A stretch of 64,000 nucleotides of DNA from Paenibacillus sp. FSL H7-0737 (GTDB lineage: Bacteria; Bacillota; Bacilli; Paenibacillales; Paenibacillaceae): contig NZ_CP009279.1 of NCBI RefSeq assembly GCF_000758545.1, positions 2,418,001 through 2,482,000 of the forward strand, given 5' to 3'. How positions within the stretch are numbered: the stretch's first letter is position 1; each line of letters opens with the position of its first letter. A program made the position numbers and the translations under genes. Under the pieces are notes generated by a model that was given only the letters and a program-made list of their open reading frames with translations, was not told the DNA's origin and ran no database searches. This document shows positions 50,992 through 59,691 of the stretch, piece after piece.

Positions 50992-51780
50992 TCACACGAC
51001 ACCCTGTTTTGATTTCATGCACTTAAGATTGTATGTGCGACCGTATACTTTTGCATATCTGACAATTCGGTCAATCATACGGGTGTCTTTCAGCTTAGTA
51101 AACGGGCACGGATCAGGAGCTGTATTCACTTCCAAGATCCATGGCTTGTGACGTTGATCTAAGGCAATATCTACACCGATTTCCTGAAGGCCGGGATAGA
51201 CAGTGCTAAGCTGTCTGGCGGATTTCACTCCAATTTGCTTCAGGTATCGGATCAATATTGTACAATTCTTTGCGCTTGTGTAGGCTTTCAATAATTCCTC
51301 AACCGGATAAATCGTTCCTCCTTGACTCCCGTTTGTAACTACTTTGCGAGGATGCGCCACGCGTCCTGCAACCCCTGTTGCTTCCCACCCACCTTTAGAA
51401 TTTCGCTGCACCATCACCCGGATATCGAATGGGCGGCCATCGTACACCAACAGCCTGATCCCCTTTTGAACTAAATAGGACTTCCCTTGGGCTTCTCGTA
51501 AGAGGGCCCGATATGCCGTGTCGTAATTAGAGAATTTGTGTACGTGGGTACCGGACTGATAGCTGTATTGTGCACGAGTAAGTTCAACCCGTATCACGCC
51601 CTGTCCTAAAGATCCGCAGCAAGGCTTAATGTACACCATCTTATATTTTTGTAGCATTTCATAGAGAGTGTTCTTATCCATTTTTTTTGTGAGCGGGACA
51701 TGTTTATTTAACTCTTGATTTCTAACCAGCACCCTTGTCTTCGTCAGCTTATTGGATATACGACTTATCTGCTTCATCAT
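50992..51780 (-). CDS. YheC/YheD-type ATP-grasp protein
   Basis: A 262-residue ATP-grasp protein of the YheC/YheD family. The fold's ATP-binding strands are seen in MVYIKPCCGSLGQGVIRVE and YLVQKGIRLLVYDGRPFDIRVMVQRN, and the metal-binding Glu-Asn in PWILEVNTAPDPCPF near the C-terminus. In Bacillus, YheC/YheD are spore-associated proteins of unknown reaction; ATP-grasp enzymes in general form amide or peptide bonds via acyl phosphates. ATG 51780 is chosen because GGAGG lies 7 bases ahead on the minus strand. It is divergent from the adenylation-SbnA fusion gene, 164 bases away, so it may belong to that pathway, or be a plain spore gene. Confidence 0.85.
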   Translation of the reverse strand: MMKQISRISNKLTKTRVLVRNQELNKHVPLTKKMDKNTLYEMLQKYKMVYIKPCCGSLGQGVIRVELTRAQYSYQSGTHVHKFSNYDTAYRALLREAQGKSYLVQKGIRLLVYDGRPFDIRVMVQRNSKGGWEATGVAGRVAHPRKVVTNGSQGGTIYPVEELLKAYTSAKNCTILIRYLKQIGVKSARQLSTVYPGLQEIGVDIALDQRHKPWILEVNTAPDPCPFTKLKDTRMIDRIVRYAKVYGRTYNLKCMKSKQGVV

Positions 51781-51944
51781 TTTGTCCCTCCGTCTCAAAA
51801 GATCCATAGGCTATATTACGGAAATGCCTCAGCTTTTGATTGGGCAACCACCGAATCGTAGAACACACTGAAAGAACTCTACATATGATTATGGTAGGTA
51901 TTTATCTATGGGCTGCAGCTTGCGGTCAACAGGAGGCGGCCATC

Positions 51945-54158
51945 ATGCTGCTCGACAAAGACAAATTGCAGGATAAGTTACTTAAAGTAATTGAGGCATT
52001 TCCCTGGTATAAGGGGCTGATCGGCGGCGAAAGAGCGAATTATAGCTTAGACACGCTTCCACTTATGACGTCGACAACGCTAGATACCTATTATTATAAT
52101 CAACCTTTTGATCCTTCTTTGACCGTATATTTGACTTCGGGTACAAGCACTGGCCGTCGAAAAGCTATACTTTACTCTAAGGAAGACGATAAGCACTATA
52201 TAGATATTAAAACGAGGCTGTACGGTGATCTTATTGCGGGAAGCGGATGTGTTAGCGCTTTGGCGGATATGGGTACTGGGCATGCGGCGAACACTGCACT
52301 GTCCATTTTTGAGCGGTTAGGATTGGAACATCATTCAATTCCCTTCGAATTGCCGATCGAGCAGCATATTGAACAGCTTCAAACCTTCAAGCCTGACTTA
52401 CTCTACACAATGCCTTCCATCCTTGATCATATCGTACATGCTACTAGAGATCCGCGGGCTTTTGGAATCCGAAAGATTATTTTGGTTGGGGAAATCGCCT
52501 CATTAGGTTGGCAGCGGAATATGGCCCGTCTGTTCGGTCTTGAACCGCGCGACATCATTGATACGTATGGCTCTATTGAAATAGGCACGATTGCTTATTA
52601 TTCACATGATCTTGGCAGGTATATTTTTGCTGATGGGATTTTTGCGGAAGGGGTCGGGGCGCAGGAGATTGGCGAAGAACTAAGTCCGCTTAGTAATGAT
52701 GAAAGTGTTCTTGTTCTTACCTCCATGGTTCGCAAAATGCTGCCAGCTATTCGTTTCGTTACCTATGATGTTGTAAGGGACTTTAGGTCTGTGATGATAG
52801 ATGGTGTGGAGAAGCAGAGCTTTAGTTCCATCGTCAAACGGGTGGGTCGGGAGCTGAAGCACGGGGAGAAAATAAGCCTGTACGATATCGAACAGGTCGT
52901 ATACCGACATCTTGAAGATGCGATCATTCGGGTCAAAGTGAGGAAGAATGCGCTGACCGTTTATATCAAAAGTAAATCTGCGGATAACACCATTGTCCCG
53001 AAGATCAAAGAGGAAATTAGGGAATGCATTCCGGAAATCGGCATGATGATTCGAAACCATCTGCTGGACGATATTGAGGTCATTATAGTAGGCAAAGACG
53101 AGCCGATGGACAGCGGAAAGGTTAAGAACAAAAAGCTATATTACCAGAAAGATAAAGATCGCGCAGAGATGGCCTTCACTGACGGTATTTTGTCGACTAT
53201 CGGAAATACACCCTTAATCAAGCTGAAGAGCTTGTTCTATAAAAGTGAGTTTGACGTCTATGCAAAAATGGAGCTGATGAACCCGGGGGGAAGCGCCAAA
53301 GATCGTCCCGCCCTGCGGATGATCCAAGCGGCATGGAAGGAAGGAACAATAGGCCCTGGAACCACCATCATTGAATCGAGCTCTGGTAATATGGCGATAA
53401 GCTTGGCCATGATTTGTAAGTATTTGGGGATGCGTTTTATCAGCGTTATTGATCCTAGAACCACGGAAACGAATCTGCAAATTCTGAAGGCGTTGGATGC
53501 CAAAATCGACTATGTCGCCAATCCCGATCCCGTAACAGGGGAGTTTCTTCCTGCTAGACTGAAACGTGTGCAGCAGTTATTGGCGGAAATACCGGGCAGC
53601 TACTGGCCGAATCAGTATGCAAACGCAAATAATTATTTAGCTCACTACCATACGACAATGAAAGAAATCGTGACTGATCTTGAACGAGTGGATTATTTAT
53701 TTTGCAGCGTTAGTACATGCGGAACCATACGGGGTCTTGCGGAATACGCAAGAGATCACGGACTTCGGACCAAGATCGTGGCTGTTGATGCAGAGGGAAG
53801 CGCGATTTTTGGCGGAAATAAGAGTACGCGGCGCTTCCCGGGACTTGGTGCCGGCATCGTGCCACCTTTCTGCAGAACAGATATAATCGACCATATCGTG
53901 CATGTCTCGGATTCGGATATCGTAAAAGGTTGCCGGATGTTGGCACAGAACGAATCCATCCTGGCTGGCGCATCCTCCGGGGGAATCATTGCCGCCGTTA
54001 AGCAGATTGAGCCAGAATTGACTCCGGGAGCTGTCTGCGCAGTCATTCTGCATGATAAGGGAGAGCGTTACCTCGATACCGTATATTCTGACTCATGGAT
54101 TCAGAACCAATTCGGTCAGGAGCTGTTGGCTGAATGTGATGATCTCCCTGAGATGTAA
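51945..54158 (+). CDS. sbnA: Fusion of AMP-forming adenylation domain with SbnA-type 2,3-diaminopropionate synthase
   Basis: A 737-residue two-domain protein. Residues 1-405 are an adenylate-forming domain of the PaaK/coenzyme F390 synthetase type: P-loop LTSGTSTGRRKA, A5-like DTYGSIEIG, A7-like FVTYDVVRDF, A8-like KHGEKISLYDIEQV and a C-terminal SGKVKNKK lysine. Residues 409-737 match SbnA (about 326 residues): GNTPLIKL, PLP lysine K452 in NPGGSAKDRPA, SSSGNMAISLA and GASSGGIIAA. SbnA joins O-phosphoserine and glutamate on the way to L-2,3-diaminopropionate. ATG 51945 has AGGAGG 8 bases ahead. The adenylation substrate is unknown; no carrier protein is visible. Normally these activities are on separate proteins. 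Confidence 0.9.
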   Translation: MLLDKDKLQDKLLKVIEAFPWYKGLIGGERANYSLDTLPLMTSTTLDTYYYNQPFDPSLTVYLTSGTSTGRRKAILYSKEDDKHYIDIKTRLYGDLIAGSGCVSALADMGTGHAANTALSIFERLGLEHHSIPFELPIEQHIEQLQTFKPDLLYTMPSILDHIVHATRDPRAFGIRKIILVGEIASLGWQRNMARLFGLEPRDIIDTYGSIEIGTIAYYSHDLGRYIFADGIFAEGVGAQEIGEELSPLSNDESVLVLTSMVRKMLPAIRFVTYDVVRDFRSVMIDGVEKQSFSSIVKRVGRELKHGEKISLYDIEQVVYRHLEDAIIRVKVRKNALTVYIKSKSADNTIVPKIKEEIRECIPEIGMMIRNHLLDDIEVIIVGKDEPMDSGKVKNKKLYYQKDKDRAEMAFTDGILSTIGNTPLIKLKSLFYKSEFDVYAKMELMNPGGSAKDRPALRMIQAAWKEGTIGPGTTIIESSSGNMAISLAMICKYLGMRFISVIDPRTTETNLQILKALDAKIDYVANPDPVTGEFLPARLKRVQQLLAEIPGSYWPNQYANANNYLAHYHTTMKEIVTDLERVDYLFCSVSTCGTIRGLAEYARDHGLRTKIVAVDAEGSAIFGGNKSTRRFPGLGAGIVPPFCRTDIIDHIVHVSDSDIVKGCRMLAQNESILAGASSGGIIAAVKQIEPELTPGAVCAVILHDKGERYLDTVYSDSWIQNQFGQELLAECDDLPEM

Positions 54159-54189
54159 GAAACGATATGTTTCATAAGGAGGTGACGGT

Positions 54190-55155
54190 ATGCTGTACTT
54201 AAATGATCGAGATATACGGGCAGTAGGTGTTGATTGGCCTATTCTTGTGGAGTCGGTAGAGACTGCTGTGGGTATCATCGATTCAGGTGATTATGTGCAG
54301 CCGATAAAGCCTTACCTAAGGTATAAGAGTCCACAAAACCGGATTATTGCAATGCCCGCTTACGTAGGGGGAGAGGTGAACGCGGCAGGGATAAAGTGGA
54401 TTTCTAGCTTCCCAGATAATATTGAGGCTGATCTTCCTCGCGCGCATAGCATCATTGTATTGAATGAACCAAGTACAGGCCAGCCTTCAGCCGTCTTGAA
54501 CTCTCCGCTTCCCAGTATTATTAGGACGGCTTCCATCAGCGGACTGATGATTCGTTACTTTTTGCTGGCGCGTTCAGTGGAGCGGATTCATCTAGGCATT
54601 ATCGGCTGGGGACCAATTGGGCAGGTTCATTGTCAAATGGTTACGGCTTTGTACGGGGATCGAGTCGAACGTATCCGGATTTTCGATATCAAGGGAGTAG
54701 ACTTATCAGGAATCTCATCTCTCTATAGAGATAGGATGGAAGTGGCTAAGACGTGGGCGGACGTTTATCAGCATTCGAATATCTTTATTACTTGTACTGT
54801 ATCCGAACATCGGTATATCGATCTGTATCCTGAAAAAGGTAGTCTTCTGTTGAATGTTTCACTGCGCGATTATAAGCCGGAGGCGTTAGCTTCGTTAAAA
54901 GCCATTATCGTCGACGATTGGGATGAAGTGTGCCGTGAGAATACGGATATTGAGCAGCTTCATTTGGAGCAGGGGCTCACTCGTGCTGACACCCAGATGA
55001 TTACCGATGTTGTCTTACGCCACAGCCTAGATGAATTCGGCGAAGATGAACCGATCTTCTTTTGCCCGATGGGGATGGCCGTCTTTGATATCGCTACAGC
55101 GGTGTATTACGTAAACAAGGCGAGGGAAAAAGGGATAGGGACCGAGCTGGAGTAA
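54190..55155 (+). CDS. sbnB: 2,3-diaminopropionate biosynthesis protein SbnB
   Basis: A 321-residue member of the ornithine cyclodeaminase/mu-crystallin family. It shows the substrate region IKWISSFPDNIEADLPRAHSIIVLNEPSTGQPSAVL and the NAD-binding IIGWGPIGQVH near residues 139-149. SbnB oxidatively splits the SbnA product (N-(1-amino-1-carboxyethyl)-glutamate) to L-2,3-diaminopropionate and 2-oxoglutarate. AAGGAGGTGA precedes the ATG, 31 bases after the fusion gene's stop. A hairpin ends the two-gene operon. Confidence 0.92.
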   Translation: MLYLNDRDIRAVGVDWPILVESVETAVGIIDSGDYVQPIKPYLRYKSPQNRIIAMPAYVGGEVNAAGIKWISSFPDNIEADLPRAHSIIVLNEPSTGQPSAVLNSPLPSIIRTASISGLMIRYFLLARSVERIHLGIIGWGPIGQVHCQMVTALYGDRVERIRIFDIKGVDLSGISSLYRDRMEVAKTWADVYQHSNIFITCTVSEHRYIDLYPEKGSLLLNVSLRDYKPEALASLKAIIVDDWDEVCRENTDIEQLHLEQGLTRADTQMITDVVLRHSLDEFGEDEPIFFCPMGMAVFDIATAVYYVNKAREKGIGTELE

Positions 55156-55194
55156 GGAGAGCAAGAATGAGAGCAATTCTGTCCATATAACAGC

Positions 55195-55221
55195 AATAAC
55201 CCGCTTACTAAGCGGGTTATT
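55195..55221. terminator. Bidirectional hairpin between sbnB and the LysR gene
   Basis: Perfect twelve-base stem AATAACCCGCTT/AAGCGGGTTATT with a three-base loop between convergent genes. Confidence 0.8.
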
Positions 55222-55228
55222 CAGTATG

Positions 55229-56110
55229 TTATGCACTATAGGTATCCTTTATAAATTGAATAAAATGTGCAGTGGCTGAGCTGAATAAATTATTTTTTTT
55301 CCAAGCCAAAACATGACTTGTAGTTCGTTCAGGTTCAAATGGAACAAAACAAGTACGTTCACTTTCCCGGATAGAATATGAGCCACTCACACAAATGGCA
55401 TAGCCAAGCTTTCGTTCTACTAGAAGCATGGCGTTTGTCAAAAGATTATGTGAGGCAAAGATACGAAGACTCTCATTCTCGACCCCAAGCCAGCTTGCAA
55501 TCTCATTTTGCACAATGGTACGTCGAGGTAGGATTAGCGGTAAAGTAAGAATATCCTGAATACCAATAGAAGACTTCTGGGCGAGAAGATCATCTCGTCG
55601 CATCAGAATTCCCCACTGTTCCTGATAAGGCAAGCGAATATAGTCATATTTAGCGGCTTCAATGGGCTCTAATAATATACCTATGTCAATATTACCTCGG
55701 TCCAGCTTCTCCCGAATATCATCCCCATCCGCACTATACAATTCATATTGTACCCTAGGGTGTCGATTGGAAAATTCCTCTAATAACTCCGGCAACGCCC
55801 TGGATACAGTGGACTCCACACATCCGATAGAAACTACTCCACCAAGCAAATCTTTTTGTTCTGCCAAATCTCTTTCTGTTTTATCTAGTAGTGAAACTAT
55901 CTCTTTTACTCGCTGTTGAAACAGAAGTCCACTGTCTGTTAGAGTAATCTGCCGTTTTCCCCGAATAAACAAGCGGGTATCCAATTCTTCTTCCAGATCC
56001 ATTAGCTGTCTGCTTAGAGTGGGCTGGGTAATGTGGAGGATTTCTGCTGCTTTTGTTATATTGCCTATCTTAGCCACTGTTAAAAAATATCTGAGAACAC
56101 GAACATCCAT
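55229..56110 (-). CDS. LysR family transcriptional regulator
   Basis: A 293-residue LysR regulator: N-terminal HTH (MDVRVLRYFLTVAKIGNITKAAEILHITQPTLSRQLMDLEEELDTRLF) and a periplasmic-binding-like effector domain from residue 90. No unusual features. It is divergent from the MATE gene (183 bases) and convergent with sbnB. Likely controls the MATE exporter; control of the diaminopropionate genes is possible but not shown. Confidence 0.94.
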   Translation of the reverse strand: MDVRVLRYFLTVAKIGNITKAAEILHITQPTLSRQLMDLEEELDTRLFIRGKRQITLTDSGLLFQQRVKEIVSLLDKTERDLAEQKDLLGGVVSIGCVESTVSRALPELLEEFSNRHPRVQYELYSADGDDIREKLDRGNIDIGILLEPIEAAKYDYIRLPYQEQWGILMRRDDLLAQKSSIGIQDILTLPLILPRRTIVQNEIASWLGVENESLRIFASHNLLTNAMLLVERKLGYAICVSGSYSIRESERTCFVPFEPERTTSHVLAWKKNNLFSSATAHFIQFIKDTYSA

Positions 56111-56175
56111 GATTGTTCATTCCTCCTCTGTTGTTACCTCATTTAATAATAACATCTAGAATTCCCAGATTAAAC

Positions 56176-56199
56176 GATACGTATTAAGCATGATACGTA
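56176..56199. promoter_or_regulatory. GATACGTA direct repeats between LysR and MATE genes
   Basis: GATACGTA occurs at 56176-56183 and 56192-56199, 16 bases apart. Each contains the palindrome TACGTA. LysR proteins often bind such spaced, partly symmetric sites in divergent promoters. Confidence 0.4.
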
Positions 56200-56293
56200 A
56201 TTCATCATAGGCATTAGATATTTATTGCTTTAGAAACTACCATGGAAGTATGAGTTCTGTGACTTAAAACGACTACAAAATGGAGTTAAACAT

Positions 56294-57658
56294 ATGAGCA
56301 AACTAGAAACTGCAATCACGAAACCATTATTATTTTCCAATCTACAACTAAAGAAATTATTTCTCCCCTTAATGATAGAGCAATTATTAGAAGCTATGAT
56401 GGGATTGGTGAATTCTGTCATGGTAGCCTCTGTTGGGGAGTCAGCAGTATCGGGTGTATCTTTAGTAGAAATGGTGATGTTACTGTTGATTAGTATATTT
56501 GCAGCGCTCGCTACTGGAGGTACTGTAATTGTGGGTCAATATCTTGGAAGTAAGCGGGAGAATCAGGCTAGAGAAGCAGCGAATCAATTAGTTTGGTTTG
56601 TTGGTAGTGTGGGGCTAGTGATTATGGTTTTGATTTATTTACTGAAAGGATTTATTTTACATGGTTTATTTGGAACGATTACAACTGAAGTGTATGGACA
56701 CGCGAATACTTATTTATTAATTGTTGGGGTTTCAGTTCCTTTTTTAGCGCTTTATAATGCAGGTGCAGCCGTATTCAGAACGATGGGGAACTCCAAACTA
56801 CCCATGCAAATAATGTTGGTTGTGAACCTTGTGAATATAGCAGGGAATGCCTTGATGGTATATGGACTTGACATGGGAACGGCAGGTATCGCTATTCCAA
56901 CGTTATTTTCCAGAATGGGGGCTGCAGTTTGTATTCTTGTTCTAGTATCTAATCCAAAGAATCTCTTATCTCTGAAAAAGACCTTGCGGCATAAATTTGA
57001 TGGCAAGATGATCAAGCAGATGATGAGAATTGGTGTACCTTATGGAATGGAAAATGGAATGTTTTATATTGGACGGTTATTGATATTGAGTTTAGTCTCC
57101 ACATTTGGAACAGCGGCTATTGCAGCAAATTCAGTTGGCAGTACGATCGCTTCCTTGCAAGCGTTACCTGGAATGGCTATTGGATTAGGAATGTCTGTTG
57201 TGATTTCGAGATGTGTGGGTGCTGGCGAGTGTGCTCAGGCTAGGTATTATACAAGGAAGATTATTGGCATGATCTATGTGGCACAGATCGTTAGTTCTGT
57301 TGTAAGTCTAGCTTTGTTTCCAAGCCTACTACGTATGTATCATTTTTCAGAGGAAGCGGGGCAATGGGCAACCATGATCGTATGGAGCCATGCGATCGTC
57401 ATGATGCTGATATGGCCTTTTGGAAATGCACTGCCAAGTGTTTTTCGGGCGGCAGGAGATGCGAAATTTCCTATGGTCGTAAGCATGATTACTATGATTT
57501 GTTGTAGAATTGCGTTCGCTTATGCACTAGTATATTGGTTTCATATGGATATGTTTGCAACGTGGATTGCAGTCTATTGTGATTGGTTGATTAAAGCAGC
57601 ATTGTTTATTTGGCGGTATATTAGTGGGAAATGGACAAAATTCCAAGCGATACAATAA
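56294..57658 (+). CDS. MATE family efflux transporter
   Basis: A 454-residue twelve-helix MATE exporter; first helix LKKLFLPLMIEQLLEAMMGLVNSVMVASVG, second repeat starting near residue 245 (IGVPYGMENGMFYIGRLLILSLVSTFGTAAIAANSVG). It differs clearly from the MATE protein at 24902. Upstream has no strong ribosome site beyond GGAG at 56282. Likely exports a small cationic or zwitterionic molecule; the adjacent diaminopropionate genes make their product a candidate. A hairpin follows. Confidence 0.92.
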   Translation: MSKLETAITKPLLFSNLQLKKLFLPLMIEQLLEAMMGLVNSVMVASVGESAVSGVSLVEMVMLLLISIFAALATGGTVIVGQYLGSKRENQAREAANQLVWFVGSVGLVIMVLIYLLKGFILHGLFGTITTEVYGHANTYLLIVGVSVPFLALYNAGAAVFRTMGNSKLPMQIMLVVNLVNIAGNALMVYGLDMGTAGIAIPTLFSRMGAAVCILVLVSNPKNLLSLKKTLRHKFDGKMIKQMMRIGVPYGMENGMFYIGRLLILSLVSTFGTAAIAANSVGSTIASLQALPGMAIGLGMSVVISRCVGAGECAQARYYTRKIIGMIYVAQIVSSVVSLALFPSLLRMYHFSEEAGQWATMIVWSHAIVMMLIWPFGNALPSVFRAAGDAKFPMVVSMITMICCRIAFAYALVYWFHMDMFATWIAVYCDWLIKAALFIWRYISGKWTKFQAIQ

Positions 57659-57659
57659 A

Positions 57660-57692
57660 GACAGCCCTGATGAAGAATACATCGGGGCTGTC
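57660..57692. terminator. Hairpin terminator after the MATE gene
   Basis: GACAGCCCTGATG (57660-57672) pairs with CATCGGGGCTGTC (57680-57692), one T-G pair, seven-base loop. It also sits just past the end of the convergent SGNH gene. Confidence 0.8.
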
Positions 57693-57711
57693 TTGCAACT
57701 GGTGCAACTGA

Positions 57712-59454
57712 TTAAAGGGTATAACCGAAGCCTAGTATAGTAAAACACTTATCCTGATCTTCGGGCACCATTTTGATTTCTATCTGATGCTCACTGCTAG
57801 CTTCGTTTTGATATAGAATTACCGGATTGCAATGTGTCCAGTTGTTCACGTGAGGATCAGCAGTAACTGCAAGGCTGCCGTCTACGAAGATATCTGCCTT
57901 GCCGAATTCGCTGCTGCCGGAATCCTTGTATACGAGGATGAGATTTTTACTCGTTATTGTCAGCTTGAAGCTTTCTTCTCCAGACGCTCTTGAATGCATC
58001 CAATTATGAGGGAATTCCGGAGTACCGTGAGAGTCAGCATCCATTTCTACCCGCTGCAAATCGGTATCTATCCCCCAAAATCCGCCTACTTCGATCTTAC
58101 CTGCGTCAATATAGTTTTTTCGATCCAGCAGGAGGGTTCCTGTAAAATCATTCCCGATAACCGGTCGTTGATCCAATAAGATCTCATCTTCATTCATTAG
58201 TGATTTATGGGTTTCGGTGAATAAATAAGCGAGACAATCAGCCATTACCCGGTGCCCCTCATTTGACGGATGATAGATATCATAGAAAAATTGCCGTTTA
58301 GAGATGATGTTGCCTTCAGCTTTACTCAGGCGGAACTGCTCGGATACGGCATCCTTTACACTAACCATAGGAAGATTATAATGGCGGCCAATGGGGGAGA
58401 GCCGATCCTGCAGGTTCCAGTCATTCATAAACACACTGAACAGAAGGATTACGGCTGGCTGATGATCGGCGGAAAGTATTTTTAAGCATAAGCTTTCAAA
58501 ACAATTGCCTTTCGTTTCATCCCCTTCGTCGTTTACCGCAAATTCCACTACCACGATATCTGGTGTTACGGAACCGTCTCTAAGAATATCTCTTTCATAG
58601 CGGATGACGCCAAGCTCGGAGGGTGTTCCGCCGACCCCAGCCTTCACAAAATGGATGTTCTCGCCACCATTTGTGCCGAATAAGTCTTTAAATCTTAAAT
58701 ACGACTGATAGGCATAACATTCCGTGTGTATCGGCTTAGCACCGGCTCCTTGAGTAATGGAACCTCCAATATAAGCGATCGTGACTTCCTCGCCCTTTAT
58801 AGCCTTATTCATGGCAGCTTTTAATCTTTTATTATTGCCAGCATGCAGCAAGGATTGTGTAATGATCTTTTGGTACTCATTCGATTCAAAAGCAACTGGT
58901 GGTTCAAGGATTAGCTCTGGAACAGAATAACCGTCATGCAAATAAAAAATAACACTCGCAATCGCCAGTTCGCCTGCGTGATTAAATTCAAAAGCAAATT
59001 TTCCGAGCACATCATCTTCTTCAGAACCCGGATTATCTGCTAACTTCAAAATAACCTCTGAACCATCGGCGGGGCAGGGTACACGTAAATAACTTCCGGT
59101 TTCATATTTACTAGTTTTGCCCCAGTGCTGCAATAAAAAAGTGACTGGATCTTCCTGCGCGTTAGTCCTTCTCACGGATACTCCAATACTGTGGACTAAT
59201 TTGCGAAATCCTGCACTGCTCCCCAGAAGCTCCAGAATTGCTTTATCTGTGACGCCGCCTATAAATCTGGTCTTATCGATCAGATAGCTGCCTTCCAGAT
59301 AAACTTCTTGTGAAGGTTTTCCTTCAGGTCTTGCTGTTGCTTCAATTGCTGTTTCATACAGCACAAAAAAGCCGTTTCTACGATCAGCCGGGTCCTTTGG
59401 AGCTTTCGGACCTTCAATCTGTTCGCCTGCAATGAGTTCGTTATTCTTTTCCAT
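57712..59454 (-). CDS. SGNH/GDSL-type esterase with extra beta domains
   Basis: A 580-residue cytoplasmic protein. An N-terminal beta-rich region (about 1-190) precedes an SGNH hydrolase core: block I GGSITQGAGAKP (Ser), block II Gly in AGVGGTPSELG, block III FAVNDEGDE (Asn), and block V DIYHPSNEGH (Asp/His). A second beta domain follows (about 430-580). Such proteins deacylate sugars. ATG 59454 with GAGG ahead is preferred to 59463. It is divergent from the GH115 gene and shares two cre-like sites, so the pair probably removes acetyl and 4-O-methyl-glucuronyl groups from the same glycan. Confidence 0.85.
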   Translation of the reverse strand: MEKNNELIAGEQIEGPKAPKDPADRRNGFFVLYETAIEATARPEGKPSQEVYLEGSYLIDKTRFIGGVTDKAILELLGSSAGFRKLVHSIGVSVRRTNAQEDPVTFLLQHWGKTSKYETGSYLRVPCPADGSEVILKLADNPGSEEDDVLGKFAFEFNHAGELAIASVIFYLHDGYSVPELILEPPVAFESNEYQKIITQSLLHAGNNKRLKAAMNKAIKGEEVTIAYIGGSITQGAGAKPIHTECYAYQSYLRFKDLFGTNGGENIHFVKAGVGGTPSELGVIRYERDILRDGSVTPDIVVVEFAVNDEGDETKGNCFESLCLKILSADHQPAVILLFSVFMNDWNLQDRLSPIGRHYNLPMVSVKDAVSEQFRLSKAEGNIISKRQFFYDIYHPSNEGHRVMADCLAYLFTETHKSLMNEDEILLDQRPVIGNDFTGTLLLDRKNYIDAGKIEVGGFWGIDTDLQRVEMDADSHGTPEFPHNWMHSRASGEESFKLTITSKNLILVYKDSGSSEFGKADIFVDGSLAVTADPHVNNWTHCNPVILYQNEASSEHQIEIKMVPEDQDKCFTILGFGYTL

Positions 59455-59489
59455 ATGGATCATCCTCGCTTTATAAGGTTCTCTTGCTA

Positions 59490-59503
59490 TGGATGCGCTT
59501 GCA
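59490..59503. promoter_or_regulatory. cre-like site near the SGNH gene promoter
   Basis: TGGATGCGCTTGCA matches TGAAAGCGCTTTCA at 11 of 14 positions, keeping the GCGCTT core. It lies 36 bases upstream of the SGNH start. Confidence 0.4.
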
Positions 59504-59625
59504 AAGAAATGATTCTGTTAAAAGGGAATACCTGTTAACAGTAACACCAATTATCTAGATTGTTCAACCAATAAACAAAGTTTCATTTAATAATTACAAA
59601 AACTTGCTAGTTTACACATGGAAGT

Positions 59626-59639
59626 TGAAATCGCTTACT
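59626..59639. promoter_or_regulatory. cre-like site near the GH115 promoter
   Basis: TGAAATCGCTTACT fits the cre pattern TGWAANCGNTNWCA at 13 of 14 positions. A TATAAT hexamer begins three bases after it (59642), so CcpA binding would block transcription of GH115. Confidence 0.5.
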
Positions 59640-59691
59640 TATATAATGTGCCTAGTCATACGAAAATAGGATGCTTAAGGGGAGAATAATC

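Noticed and set aside
51945-55155. Staphyloferrin B siderophore locus
   Set aside because: sbnA and sbnB alone suggested this, but no IucA/IucC-type synthetase, decarboxylase or siderophore receptor is adjacent.
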